Positions 42,201-51,758 of a stretch of DNA of 64,000 nucleotides are shown here, piece after piece. Source of the stretch: Capsulimonas corticalis. Its GTDB lineage: Bacteria; Armatimonadota; Armatimonadia; Armatimonadales; Capsulimonadaceae. A program made the position numbers and the translations under genes. The notes beneath the pieces are model-generated. The model worked only from the letters and a program-made list of their open reading frames with translations, was not told the DNA's origin and did not search any database. Location of the stretch: assembly GCF_003574315.2 (NCBI RefSeq), contig NZ_AP025739.1, positions 2,294,001 to 2,358,000 on the forward strand, given 5' to 3'. Position 1 is the stretch's first letter, and the number at the start of each line of letters is the position of its first letter.

Positions 42201-45200
42201 TGCTGGAAGCGCAGGACATCGGTCCCCTGCAATCGCAGGTGGCGCAGCTCCAGCTGCGCGTGAGTCCAGGCCATCTCCATGGCGCGCGCGGTCGCGCCGA
42301 TGTTGCGATACTTCTCGACCAGGGCGACGGCTTCGTCGTGCCGCGTGGCCGCGATGGTCACGAATGACACATGCGCGCGTTCGCCGGGCTCCAGCAGGAT
42401 GTGCTTGCGCAGGGCGAACACGGGGTCCAGGACCGGTCCTTGGCTGCCGGTCAGCGCGCCGTGCAGCGCAGCCGGATCGGCGGGCGTGCGCCCGCGTCCC
42501 AGGAAGATCGAACGGTCGGTCTCGAACTCGGTGGGCTTGGTCGCGTCGCGATTCGCCGCGACGACGTGCGCCGCCCACACGGGCGCCTCATTGGCGGAGC
42601 GGGGACGCCGCCACGCCAGCATGCCGTCCAGGTCCTTCAAGACTTCCGTCTGAATGAACAGCTTGTTGAACGCCGGGTGCGCCCGGTCGGCGGCGTGCGG
42701 GGCCAGCGCCAGCTCGGCGTAGCTGGTCAGCTCGATCTGTCTTGGCCGGAGGGACTTGTTGATGACGGTAATGCGTCGGATCTCGGCGTTGTCCTCGGGA
42801 GAGACGACGATCTCCGTGACGGTCTCGATGCCGTACTCACGCCGCCGGAACTCAGCCTTGTCCGGCGAGAAGAGCGCGCTGAAGCGCTGCGCGCTGCCCG
42901 TGGTCGGCTGATAGGTCGTGGACCAGAAGGCGCCGCTTTCGGTGTCTCGCACATAGCAGAACTGGCCGTAGGAGTCCCGGGTGGCGTCGGCGCGCCAGCG
43001 GCTGATCTCGGTGTCGTCGATCTTGCTGTAGCCGCCGCCGGCGTTGGTCACCATGACCGAGTAGTGGCCGTTGGACAGCAGGCTGACCTGAGGCGTGGCC
43101 GTATCCGGCGTATCGATGGTGCCGGTCGCGTGCTGCGTGGCGATCGGCTCCAGGCGCGGCTGCGGGATCGCCTCCCGGGCGCTGGAGACGGGGATGGAGG
43201 CCGCGGGGATGCGCTCGAACAGCAGCGATTCGACGGCGCGGACACGCGGGTCTGAGTGGAACCGCTCCTGCATGATGTTGCCGTTCAGCGCGTTATCGAT
43301 CGCGGTGAACATCATGCCTTGATGGTGCGCCATGTAACAGGCGACCACGACGCCGCGTTCGCCCTTGGGACCGCGCTGGCGGGTGAAGTCGATGGATTCA
43401 TAGAACCCATAGTCGCCGCGCAGGCTGGTCTGCGCCAGCGCCGCCATGCGCCGCAGGTTGCGCACGGCGCCCGGCGGATCCACCGCGAGGGCCAGGCCGG
43501 TGGCGTAAGGCGCCACGACCAGATCGTCCTCCAGGCCGCGCTTCAGGCCCATGCCCGGCACGCCGAAGGCGTAGTATTGATAGATCTGGCGGGCGTCGAG
43601 CGCGCTGTACGCCGCTTCGGAGATGCCCCATGGGATGCCGCGCCGGCGCGCGTAGTCCCGCTGCGTCGCGACGGCGTCCTTGCAGGCGCTGTCGAGAAGC
43701 GAGTTCTGGTAGGTGCGCGTGACGAGCGTCGGCATCAGATATTCGAACATGGTGCCGCTCCACGATTGGAGCACGCGCCGGCCGTGCACATTCTTGAAGC
43801 TGCGGCCCAGCGCCCACCAGTGCTCCACGGGGACGTCGCCGCGCGCGATGGCGGTGAAGCTTCCCAGGCGCGCTTCGCTGGCGAGCAGGTCGTAGTAGGA
43901 GTTGTCCAGTCGGCGCTCGCCGACGCTGTAGCCGATCGAGAAGACGCGGCGGTCGGGGACATACAGGAAGCGCATGTTCATGCCGTCGGCCAGCGCGCGC
44001 ATCGAATCGATGGCGGCCTGCGCCTTGCCCATCTGCTCGCCGGCCAGCCACTGCGCCTGCGCGGCGGACTCATGCAGTCGGTCCAGCCACTCGGACACTT
44101 GCGGCGAGAGCCTCAACTCGGCTTTGCGCGCGTGCAGGGAGACCAGCACGGACAGTCCCGGCACGGCGCCGGTGGCGATCATATGCAGCGACGGCGTGGA
44201 CGCCAGCGCCTGCCGGCGCCACTCATGGGCGTCGGGGCTCAGCGTGATCAGCCCTTCCAGCGGCGGCTGCGCCAGCACCTCGACCCAGCGCAGATAGCGG
44301 TCGACGGTTTCGTTCCAGGCGCAGATCTGCTCGCGGACCTGGACGCCCCAGTAGCGGGCGCTTTCACTGACGGTCGGCAGGCGCTCGGCGTTGCGGGCGA
44401 TCTCTTCGCCCAGCGGATGCAGGGCGCGCAGGCGCTCCACCTGTTCCTGGATTCCGCCATAGCGCGCGGCCAGATGCCCCTCGACCTTGGCGGTCTGCAC
44501 GGCCCAGCGTTCGGCGCTCTTTTCCTGGGTCTCCACGCCTTCGCGCATCAGGCCGAGGCTGTCCGCGATTCCCAGAAGACCTTCGGGGCGCAGCAGCGGG
44601 CCGTTCAGCAGGTCCGGTACCGCGCGGTCCATCGCCCAGAGGTGGCCGAGCAGGTTGCCGCTGTCCACCATGGAGACATACTCCGGCTTGAGCGTATCGA
44701 GCGTCGTGGTGTCGTACCAGTTGAGCAGATGGCCTTCGTACTTCTCCATCTTCTCGATCGTCGCCATGGTCGCCCCAATGCGGTCAATCAGGCTGTCGAT
44801 CGTGATATAGCCGAAGTCGTGCGCGGCGACATCGGCGAGCAGCAGCAGGCCGATGTTGGTCGGCGAAGTCCGGTTGGCGACTTCATGGCGCACGAACTCC
44901 TGATAGTTGTCCGGCGGCAGCCAGTGGGTCTGCGGCCCGACGAACTCATCGAAGAAGCGCCATGTCTGGCGCGCGACCCGGCGCAGATACGTCCGGTCGG
45001 CGGCGACCAGCGGGCGCGTTTCCTGGGTCGGCGTTCGCAGGTTGAGAAGGGCGACGATCAGCGGGAAGATCGTCCAGAGCAGCAGGAAGATCGGCGCGGA
45101 ATTCGCGTGCTTGATATGCCACTCGGCGATCAGCGCGGCGATGGCGAGCGACGCGAGGGAGTATCCCGTGAGGCGCATCACGAAGCGCGACTGATTGTCC

Positions 45201-48200
45201 TTGGCGTTCTTCTGCGCTTCCTGCGCCGTTGTCCACTCCAGCAGATGCTTGTGGGTGATGGCGCGCCGCCACCCGACCCGCACGATGGCGTCGGCGGCGA
45301 GCACCGCCTGATGCGGCGTGAAGGAGGCGTTGACCAGCGTGCGCTGCCCGGTCAACTCCAGATCCGCCCACGGGATATACGCCTTGCCGATGGGCGTGGT
45401 GATCAGCGTGAGGATCTGAAACGCGAAGGGCATAAGGAAGACGGCGAGCACCGGCAGAACCCAGATCGTGGACATGGGCGAGAAGAGCCAGGCCAGCACC
45501 AGAAGCAGCGTGATTCCAATCGGCATCACGCTGCGCCGCAGGTTGTCGAAGATCTTCCAGCGGTTCATCACGGGGAGCGGGTTGCGCACGCGCGTCCCAT
45601 CGCCGTACGGGACGGTCCCGAAGATCCAATCGGTGATCTGCCAGTCGCCGCGCACCCAGCGGTGCTGGCGATTGGCGTAAGTGTGGTAATCCTCCGGGAA
45701 CAGATCGAACAGCTCGATATCCGACGCCAGGCCGACTCGCACGTGACTGCCTTCGATCAGGTCGTGGCTGAGCAGGTGGTTCTCGGGGAAGCGTCCCGTC
45801 AGCACGGTATGGAAGGCGTGCAGATCGTAGATGCCCTTGCCGTGATAACTCGCTTCGCCCGTCAGGTCTTGATAGACATCGGAGATCGCGTGCGTGTACG
45901 GGTCGGTCCCGGTCGGATCGGTGAAGACCTGCGAGAACAAGGTCGCCGTCGCGCTGGGCAGGCTGGTGCTGACGCGCGGCTGCAAAATGCCGTAGCCGCG
46001 CACGACATGGCTGCAATCCTGCGCGATCACCGGCCGGTTCAGCGGGTGCGCGAGCGTCTCCACCATGCGCCGCGCGGTGCTCGCGGGGAGCTGCGTGTCG
46101 GCGTCGAGCGTGATGACGAACTTGATCCCTTCCAGCAGCGCGGGCTCGCCCACGCGCAGGAAGCCCTCTTGGCGCTCTTCGGGCCTGGCCGTCAGATACG
46201 TGTTCAGCTCTTCGAGCTTGCCGCGCTTGCGCTCCCAGCCGATCCATTTGTCCTCGCTGTCGTTCCACTTGCGTTCGCGGGCAAACAGAAAGAAGCGGCC
46301 GTCGCCATAGCGCTCGTCCAATTGGCGAATGCCGTTGGCGGCGACATCGAGCCGCTCGGCGTCTTCGGGCATGTGCTGCTGCGGGGCGTCGGCGTAGTCC
46401 GCCACCAGCGCGTAGCGAAGGTTTTCGTCCGTGTTCGCCAAATACCGGATCTCCAGGCGCTCGACTTCCTTGCGGATGGAGTCGGGCGTGAGGAGCATCA
46501 TCGGGACGACGACCAGGGTGCGGTATTCGTCCGGAATGCCCGTATCCTCGAAGGACAGCTTGGGCAGCGGCTGCGGGGCGATCAGGCGCGTGACCAGATA
46601 GTTGACGACCTGCACGGCCACTTCACTCGCCGGCAGCACGGCCAGCAGGGTGAGGACGATGAGAAACAGCGCGTCCTGACCGCCTTCGCGCGCCACATCG
46701 GCGGCGCGCCACAAGATGAGCAGCGTCAGCAAACCGATCGAGCCTAAATACACAAAGGCCGGCTGCCGCCGCACGGATCGCAGGAGGCGCTGGGAAGGAT
46801 GCGGCGTGGCGTTCAGACTCGCTTCCAGCTGCGGCCGTCCCTGGTCCACGAGCCAGTAACCGACATGCCGCTCCAGGCCGCCCGGCGCCTGCGCCGCGAG
46901 GGAGATCGCCTTGGCGGCGACATCGAATTCGGAAAATGTGCTGCACTTATGGATCGTCTCAACGCCGTGGCGATAGGAGTCGCGGGTTGTGAAGTCCATG
47001 CCGGCGTAAACGCCCGCCGGATCCTCGCTCAGAGTCTTGTGGATCGCGCTGCACCGCTCGAAGATATCGCGCCAATCGAGATGCGAAAGCGCGCGCAGCG
47101 TGGTGATTGCGTTGCCCAGGGAAACCTGCTCGGCGGTCTGCTCGCGCTGATCCTGCTGGATGGCCTCGGTGACGCTGGTTTTGAGCTTGCGCTCCAGCCA
47201 TCCGTGGACCGGGGCCAGCGCGGCCTCTTCATCGTAGAGATGCCCCAGCAGCTGATCGGCGAAGTGCGCGCTGGGGTTGGGGATCCTGTCCGAAAGGTCT
47301 GAGACCATGCTCAGCAGCCGGTCGGCGTCGTTGCGCGCGGCGGTGCGCAGGCGGTTCGCCCAGAAGTCTGCGAGAATGCGCTCGCGCTGCCGGCGGCGCA
47401 CATGCACGGTCAGCGCGCGCAGCGCCTCGATCAGACGCAGGCGCATCAGCAGGGGCAGCGCCCAGAGCTCGGCCATCGTGAGCGGCGTAACCGTTTGGTA
47501 GGATTCCAGGAAATTGAGGATATCGCCCTGATCGACATGGGCGTCGGCTTCGGCGATCAGTTCGGCGGCGATGCCGTAGGCGCGCGGCAGGCCGGACTGC
47601 GGGCCGCTGGCGAGGATCGGCAGCTCCCGATGGAACTTCGGGCTGAAGTTGCGTCGGATATCGTCGATATGCTCCTGAATGATATAGGCGTTGTCCAGCA
47701 GCCACTCGGCGGACAGCGAGACCGACTCGTGCTGTTTGACGGCCTCGTTGAGCTCGGCCTGCACGCCGTTGAGATACGCCTCGCTCTCATTGAGACGCTG
47801 ATAAAGCGGCTTGGCGGAGGTGGATTTGCCCGTGACCTGATGGACGGCGGCGGTGACCAGGCCGACTTCGACCCCGAGACGCTCCGACGCCGGCCGGGCG
47901 GGGCGCAGCAGGATCTCGGCGCGCTCCTTTGTGGGGCGGGGCGGGGGCGGGAAGGCGAAGGTGACGGGCTGGCCGCTGGTGACCTGACGCAGCAGCAGCA
48001 TCGCCTGCGCGATATCCGCCGCCGTGGTTTGCACCAGGATCGCCGATTCGCCGCGCGTGATGATGCGCCGCCCGTGCGCGAGCAGCGCCGGGTCGACGCC
48101 CAGCCGCACGAATCGGGCAATGATCCATCCGAGAACGCCCCCGGCGAGCACGAAGCTCAGCAGGAGCGCGAACGGTCCGTAATGGCCGGGCGCGACAAAT

Positions 48201-48430
48201 CGGATGGACGACTGTGTCAAAAGGATCAGCGTGGCGATCAGGCCGCTCAGCACTCCGAGCGCGACGCCGCGCCGGGGCGAGATATCGCCGTTGTTGATCG
48301 AGACTTTGCCGTCTTTGTTGCAGGAAATCAGCGCCACGCGGCCGCTGCACTTGCGCCGGATCTCCGCGAAAACCGATGCGGCTGCGTCCGGATCCTGATA
48401 GAAGCCCGCGGCGGTCACTTTGTCTGGCAT
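39260..48430 (-). CDS. ndvB: Cyclic beta-1,2-glucan synthase (NdvB/Cgs family, GT84-GH94)
   Basis: 3056 residues, slightly longer than rhizobial NdvB. N-terminal helices (about 55-110) and further pairs near 560-600 are followed by a GT84 glycosyltransferase domain with VITLDADTQLP at about 775 and QHRWVRGDWQ at about 923. More helices follow (about 965-1015, 1085-1135). A glycoamylase-type domain starts near 1490 (DRRVFSIGYSVGERRLDNSY). Two GH94 N-terminal beta-sandwiches lie near 1780 and 2280, and the GH94 phosphorylase core carries GAGDWNDGMNRVG at about 2738. The enzyme polymerises, trims and cyclises beta-1,2-glucan from UDP-glucose at the inner membrane. No NdvA-type exporter gene is nearby. 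Confidence 0.95.
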   Translation of the reverse strand: MPDKVTAAGFYQDPDAAASVFAEIRRKCSGRVALISCNKDGKVSINNGDISPRRGVALGVLSGLIATLILLTQSSIRFVAPGHYGPFALLLSFVLAGGVLGWIIARFVRLGVDPALLAHGRRIITRGESAILVQTTAADIAQAMLLLRQVTSGQPVTFAFPPPPRPTKERAEILLRPARPASERLGVEVGLVTAAVHQVTGKSTSAKPLYQRLNESEAYLNGVQAELNEAVKQHESVSLSAEWLLDNAYIIQEHIDDIRRNFSPKFHRELPILASGPQSGLPRAYGIAAELIAEADAHVDQGDILNFLESYQTVTPLTMAELWALPLLMRLRLIEALRALTVHVRRRQRERILADFWANRLRTAARNDADRLLSMVSDLSDRIPNPSAHFADQLLGHLYDEEAALAPVHGWLERKLKTSVTEAIQQDQREQTAEQVSLGNAITTLRALSHLDWRDIFERCSAIHKTLSEDPAGVYAGMDFTTRDSYRHGVETIHKCSTFSEFDVAAKAISLAAQAPGGLERHVGYWLVDQGRPQLEASLNATPHPSQRLLRSVRRQPAFVYLGSIGLLTLLILWRAADVAREGGQDALFLIVLTLLAVLPASEVAVQVVNYLVTRLIAPQPLPKLSFEDTGIPDEYRTLVVVPMMLLTPDSIRKEVERLEIRYLANTDENLRYALVADYADAPQQHMPEDAERLDVAANGIRQLDERYGDGRFFLFARERKWNDSEDKWIGWERKRGKLEELNTYLTARPEERQEGFLRVGEPALLEGIKFVITLDADTQLPASTARRMVETLAHPLNRPVIAQDCSHVVRGYGILQPRVSTSLPSATATLFSQVFTDPTGTDPYTHAISDVYQDLTGEASYHGKGIYDLHAFHTVLTGRFPENHLLSHDLIEGSHVRVGLASDIELFDLFPEDYHTYANRQHRWVRGDWQITDWIFGTVPYGDGTRVRNPLPVMNRWKIFDNLRRSVMPIGITLLLVLAWLFSPMSTIWVLPVLAVFLMPFAFQILTLITTPIGKAYIPWADLELTGQRTLVNASFTPHQAVLAADAIVRVGWRRAITHKHLLEWTTAQEAQKNAKDNQSRFVMRLTGYSLASLAIAALIAEWHIKHANSAPIFLLLWTIFPLIVALLNLRTPTQETRPLVAADRTYLRRVARQTWRFFDEFVGPQTHWLPPDNYQEFVRHEVANRTSPTNIGLLLLADVAAHDFGYITIDSLIDRIGATMATIEKMEKYEGHLLNWYDTTTLDTLKPEYVSMVDSGNLLGHLWAMDRAVPDLLNGPLLRPEGLLGIADSLGLMREGVETQEKSAERWAVQTAKVEGHLAARYGGIQEQVERLRALHPLGEEIARNAERLPTVSESARYWGVQVREQICAWNETVDRYLRWVEVLAQPPLEGLITLSPDAHEWRRQALASTPSLHMIATGAVPGLSVLVSLHARKAELRLSPQVSEWLDRLHESAAQAQWLAGEQMGKAQAAIDSMRALADGMNMRFLYVPDRRVFSIGYSVGERRLDNSYYDLLASEARLGSFTAIARGDVPVEHWWALGRSFKNVHGRRVLQSWSGTMFEYLMPTLVTRTYQNSLLDSACKDAVATQRDYARRRGIPWGISEAAYSALDARQIYQYYAFGVPGMGLKRGLEDDLVVAPYATGLALAVDPPGAVRNLRRMAALAQTSLRGDYGFYESIDFTRQRGPKGERGVVVACYMAHHQGMMFTAIDNALNGNIMQERFHSDPRVRAVESLLFERIPAASIPVSSAREAIPQPRLEPIATQHATGTIDTPDTATPQVSLLSNGHYSVMVTNAGGGYSKIDDTEISRWRADATRDSYGQFCYVRDTESGAFWSTTYQPTTGSAQRFSALFSPDKAEFRRREYGIETVTEIVVSPEDNAEIRRITVINKSLRPRQIELTSYAELALAPHAADRAHPAFNKLFIQTEVLKDLDGMLAWRRPRSANEAPVWAAHVVAANRDATKPTEFETDRSIFLGRGRTPADPAALHGALTGSQGPVLDPVFALRKHILLEPGERAHVSFVTIAATRHDEAVALVEKYRNIGATARAMEMAWTHAQLELRHLRLQGTDVLRFQQLAGHMLYPNKALRPPAERLRRNILGQSRLWAQGISGDLPTMVVTIADTNDLEMVREALQAHTYWRVHGFKCDLVILNQESSSYEQPLQEQLRRMIQGHTEYTGIDQPGGVFLRPAAAIGEEDLTLILTVARVVLVAARGSLSQQLSVPIRPALPAPTGPAGRPASEEPSEALPFMELPYFNGLGGFTQDGHEYAIYLGPDDVTPAPWSNVMANPNFGALVTESGGGYCWGGNSQSNKLTPWSNDPVSDPVSMALYIRDEDLGIFWTPTAAPVRERDPYRTRHGQGYTIFEHNSHAIVQELTLFVPAHDNDGLPVLVHRLKLTNRSSHRRRLTVTGYVEWDLGVEREETQLHVVTDWDTEGRMITARNHYHPDFGSRIAFAAISPAASSYTGDRGEFLGRNGSVSSPAAMRGGPLSGRAGAGLDPCAALQTAIELEPGQMVEVIFTVGQTDSLGEARTLVQRLRSSAQAESLLQATRQLWDNYLGTIQVETPDLAVNFLLNRWLVYQDLSCRIWGRSAFYQSGGAFGFRDQLQDAMALVYSDPAMTRAQIVRSASRQFPEGDVQHWWHPPGGAGVRTQITDDLLWLPLVAAHYVKITGDTSVLDEVAPFLDGRLLGPDEHEAFFQPGVSSQTATVLEHCRRAIQKGLTHGPHDLPLIGAGDWNDGMNRVGIGGKGESVWLAWFLIVVLNEFAAMLRAQGAATEADEHAAAALKIAAAIDESAWDGAWYRRAYFDDGSPLGSAQDKEARIDSLPQSWAVISGAGDPARARQAMQSVLDNLVKRDDKMVLLFTPPFDKSPKDPGYIKGYLPGVRENGGQYTHGSLWVPLAFARLGDGDRAVEILRLMNPVEHARTPEDVQHYKVEPYVVAADVYSLAGKAGRGGWTWYTGSAGWMYRVWLEEVLGFHLRPDALTMNPVIPKDWKEFKLTYRHKSSTYAITIDNSAGVSTGVKTVEVDGQVQIDGRIPLGDDGQTHEVRVVMG

Positions 48431-48477
48431 GCGAATGTGTCGATTCCTTTTAATTTTTTGGAAGGGATAGACCCTGT

Positions 48478-48640
48478 TTTTCCCACGCTTGGGTAAGGTT
48501 TTCCCCTTTTTACCCGGAGGGAAAAGAGGCGCTCATAATTATTTTCCTTGAACCCTCGCCGCGAACCGTGGAATATTTCTCTTCAACGGCGTGACGAGAG
48601 TGAACGGACAATCATTACGAGGCGGGGGAATAGGGCTGTC
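48478..48640. repeat. Degenerate copy of the 39-kb palindromic element
   Basis: The gap 48431-48767 holds TTTTTCCC, GGGAAAAGAGGCGCTC, ATAATTATT and GGGGGAATAGGG, all parts of the element at 39007-39261, but the arms no longer pair well. No ORF is supported. Together with the intact copy it brackets the glucan synthase gene. Confidence 0.5.
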
Positions 48641-48710
48641 CTCGCTCTCATAGCTCTGTGTTACCCAAAGAACGGCCTGGAACCATCTTCCCGAGTCGTC
48701 TCGTTTATGT

Positions 48711-48716
48711 TACAAT
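48711..48716 (+). promoter_or_regulatory. -10 box TACAAT upstream of the M16C protease gene
   Basis: TACAAT with an upstream TATG extension, 51 bases before the ATG at 48768. The -35 region at 17-base spacing (TTCCCG) is weak, so this would be an extended -10 promoter. Confidence 0.4.
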
Positions 48717-48767
48717 ACGCCTCGGGGCGCTTCCCCGCGCGATTTGTATGGATTCAGAGGAGATCTC

Positions 48768-51686
48768 ATGACGACTACCCATGGATTTGAACTGCTGCGT
48801 GAAGCAGAGGCGCCGGAGCTGAAGAGCAAGGTGCGCTTGTATCGCCATGTCAAGACAGGCGCCGAGTTGCTCTCGATCATAAATGAGGATGATAACAAGG
48901 CGTTTGCGATCACCTTTCGGACTCCGCCGGCGGACTCCACCGGAGTCGCCCATATCCTGGAGCACTCCGTGCTGTGCGGCTCGCGGAAGTATCCGCTGAA
49001 GGAGCCGTTCATCGAACTCGTCAAGGGCTCGCTGAAAACTTTTTTGAATGCGTTCACGGGATCTGCTGAGACATACTACCCAGTCGCAAGCGTCAATACA
49101 CGTGATTTCTACAATCTGGTGGATGTCTACTTCGACGCCGTCTTCTATCCCAAGCTGACCGAGCACATCTTTCAGCAGGAGGGATGGCACTACGAACTGA
49201 CGGATCCGGCGGAGCCGCTGATCTACAAAGGCGTTGTTTTCAACGAGATGAAGGGCGCCTACGGCTCGCCGGACACCGTGCTTTACGACGCCGCCGAGCG
49301 CTCGCTGTTTCCCGATCACGTCTACGGCGTCTCCAGCGGCGGCGACCCGAAAGTGATCCCCGATCTCACCTACGAAGGGCTGAAAGCGTTCCACGAGAAG
49401 TACTATCACCCGTCGAACTCGCGGATCTGGTTCTGGGGCGATGACGATCCGGATGAGCGGCTGCGCCTTTCCAACGAATATCTGAGCGAGTTCGACGCGC
49501 GTCCCCTCGATTCGCTCGTTCCCACGCTGACGCGCTGGACCGAGCCGCGCCGGCTGTCCCAAACCTACGCCGTGGGCGCGGGCGGGGCCGAGCCGGGCCG
49601 GGGCATGCTCTCCATCAACTGGGTGCTCACCGACGACACCGTCGATTTCCAGACGGATCTGTCGCTGGACATCCTCAAGCACATTCTGGTCGGCACGCCG
49701 GCGGCGCCGCTGCGCAAAGCGCTGCTGGAATCGCGGCTGATCGAGGATATGGGCGCGGGCGTTTCCGACGGCCGACAGCGCGCCTGGCGAACGGGGTTCA
49801 AGGGCGTCGATCCCGCGAACGCCGATCAGGTCGAGACCCTCATGCTGGACACGCTGCGCAAGCTCGCCGACGAAGGCATCGATCCGGACGCCGTCGAAGC
49901 GGCGATGAATACGGCGGAGTTCAGCCTGCGCGAGCTTAACACCGGCGGCTTCCCGCGCGGCCTGATGGTGCTGTTCTACGCAATGAGCAGCTGGCTCTAC
50001 GGCCGCGACCCGATCGAGCCGCTTCAGTTCGAAACGCCGCTGACGGCGATCAAAGAGGGCGTGGCGAAGGGCGGATACTTCGAGAGCATGATTCGGGAGT
50101 ACTTCCTGGACAACGCGCATCGCACGACGATCGTCTACACGCCCGACCCCGGCCTCGCCGAGCGCGAAGCCGCCGCCGAACGCGCCAAATTGGAGACGAT
50201 CAAGGCGTCGCTGTCCACCGAGGAGCTCGCCGCGATCGTCGACGAGACGAACTATCTCCAGCAGCTTCAGCAGACGCCCGATACGGAAGAGCAGCTTGCA
50301 ACCCTGCCGCGTTTGACCATCGCCGACCTGGACCCGAAGGTGAAGATCGTCCCGACCGAGGTGAAGACCGAGGCGGGCGTCCCGGTCTACCATCACGATC
50401 TGTTCACCAACGGCATTGTCTATCTGGATCTGGGATTTGACCTGAAGGTCCTGCCGCAGGAACTGCTTTCTTACCTGCCGCTCTTCGGCCGCTCGCTTCT
50501 GGAGATGGGTACGGAGAAGGAAGACTTCGTCCAATTGACCCAGCGCATCGGCCGTAAGACCGGCGGCGTTTCGCAGCAGCTCTTCACGAGCTCCCTGCGC
50601 GCCGCCGAAGGCTCCGCCGCGCGTCTCTGGATCCGGGCAAAGGCCACGCCAGCGCAGGTTCCGGACCTGACGGCGATTGTTGGGGATATTTTGCTGCACG
50701 TGAAGCTGGACAGCCAGGATCGGTTCCGGCAGATGGCGACGGAGGAGAAGGTCCGGCTGGAAGCGGCGGTCGCCTCCAGCGGTCATGGCTTCGCGGGACG
50801 GCGTCTCGCAGCGCGCTTCACGGAATCCGGCTGGCTGGGCGAGCAGATCTCCGGCATCACCTATCTGTTCTTCATCCGGCAGCTTCTGGGCAAGATCGAC
50901 AGCGATTGGCCGTCGGTGCTGGCGGCGCTGGAGGAGGTGCGCAGCACGATCCTGCGGCGCAGCCTCGCCGTGGCGAACGTCACGACCGACGCCGCGAACT
51001 ACGCCGCGCTTCAGCCGCATCTCCAGGAGCTCGCCCAGGCCCTGCCGGACGGCGCCGCGCCTAAACCCGCCGAGTGGGACCGCGTGGCCGAGTGCCTTCC
51101 CGAAGCGTTCACCGTGCCCGGCCAGGTCAACTATGTCGCGAAGTCCGCGCGCCTGACCGAGTTCGGCTACGAGCCGTCGGGATCGGCGAACGTCATCACC
51201 AACTTCCTGCGCACCAGCTGGCTCTGGGAAAAGGTCCGCGTCGAAGGCGGCGCGTACGGCGGCATGTGCGGATTCGATTCACTCTCCGGCGTCTTCAGCT
51301 TCCTGTCGTATCGCGATCCGAACATCGTCAAGACCCTGGAAAACTACGACGGCAGCGCCGGTTTCCTGGAGAATCTGACGCTGAGCGACGCCGAGCTGAC
51401 CCGCAACATCATCGGGACGATCAGCGATCTGGACAGCTACCAGCTTCCCGACGCCAAGGGATTCAGCGCCACCCTGCGCGCCCTGATCGGCGAAACCGAC
51501 GACCTGCGCCAGAAGCGTCGTGACCAGGTCCTCGCGACCACTCTGGACGACTTCCACGCCTTCGGCAAAGTGCTGGAAACCATGAATGAGCAGGGCCAAG
51601 TCGCAATCGTCGGCGCTCCCGAAGCGATCGTCGCCGCCAACAACGAAATGGGCGGCTACTGGGTGCGCACGACGAAGGTGCTGTAA
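48768..51686 (+). CDS. M16C zinc metalloprotease (PreP / insulinase-like)
   Basis: 972 residues from ATG 48768, with GAGGAG upstream; the length matches the PreP (presequence protease) family. The inverted zinc motif HILEH (His62, Glu65, His66) with VLCGSRKYPLKEPFIEL and TFLNAFTGSAETYYPVAS is diagnostic, and VVFNEMKGAYG supplies the third ligand region. The protein has four M16 halves joined by a long linker. It degrades short unstructured peptides. No signal peptide is visible, so it is probably cytoplasmic. Confidence 0.95.
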   Translation: MTTTHGFELLREAEAPELKSKVRLYRHVKTGAELLSIINEDDNKAFAITFRTPPADSTGVAHILEHSVLCGSRKYPLKEPFIELVKGSLKTFLNAFTGSAETYYPVASVNTRDFYNLVDVYFDAVFYPKLTEHIFQQEGWHYELTDPAEPLIYKGVVFNEMKGAYGSPDTVLYDAAERSLFPDHVYGVSSGGDPKVIPDLTYEGLKAFHEKYYHPSNSRIWFWGDDDPDERLRLSNEYLSEFDARPLDSLVPTLTRWTEPRRLSQTYAVGAGGAEPGRGMLSINWVLTDDTVDFQTDLSLDILKHILVGTPAAPLRKALLESRLIEDMGAGVSDGRQRAWRTGFKGVDPANADQVETLMLDTLRKLADEGIDPDAVEAAMNTAEFSLRELNTGGFPRGLMVLFYAMSSWLYGRDPIEPLQFETPLTAIKEGVAKGGYFESMIREYFLDNAHRTTIVYTPDPGLAEREAAAERAKLETIKASLSTEELAAIVDETNYLQQLQQTPDTEEQLATLPRLTIADLDPKVKIVPTEVKTEAGVPVYHHDLFTNGIVYLDLGFDLKVLPQELLSYLPLFGRSLLEMGTEKEDFVQLTQRIGRKTGGVSQQLFTSSLRAAEGSAARLWIRAKATPAQVPDLTAIVGDILLHVKLDSQDRFRQMATEEKVRLEAAVASSGHGFAGRRLAARFTESGWLGEQISGITYLFFIRQLLGKIDSDWPSVLAALEEVRSTILRRSLAVANVTTDAANYAALQPHLQELAQALPDGAAPKPAEWDRVAECLPEAFTVPGQVNYVAKSARLTEFGYEPSGSANVITNFLRTSWLWEKVRVEGGAYGGMCGFDSLSGVFSFLSYRDPNIVKTLENYDGSAGFLENLTLSDAELTRNIIGTISDLDSYQLPDAKGFSATLRALIGETDDLRQKRRDQVLATTLDDFHAFGKVLETMNEQGQVAIVGAPEAIVAANNEMGGYWVRTTKVL

Positions 51687-51693
51687 GTGATGA

Positions 51694-51733
51694 AGCCATA
51701 GTGAGAGCTTGTTTACAAGCTCTCACCATGGCT
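51694..51733. terminator. Long bidirectional stem-loop between convergent genes
   Basis: AGCCAT and GTGAGAGCTTGT pair perfectly with ACAAGCTCTCAC and ATGGCT, interrupted by one mismatch, around a TT loop. It lies between the M16C stop (51686) and the convergent SDR stop (51759) and should terminate transcription from both sides. Confidence 0.65.
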
Positions 51734-51758
51734 CGGAATCGCAGTGTCGCCCCGCCCC

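Noticed and set aside
43256-46747. A very long open frame (over 1100 codons) on the plus strand, antisense to the glucan synthase gene
   Set aside because: The minus-strand protein is a well-defined NdvB with all motifs. The antisense frame is Arg/Gln/His-rich with no domains, as expected for a shadow of high-GC coding sequence.
48705-51020. A 771-codon minus-strand frame opposite the M16C protease
   Set aside because: It has low-complexity, His/Arg-rich composition and no motifs. The plus strand encodes an intact M16C protease with a ribosome-binding site.
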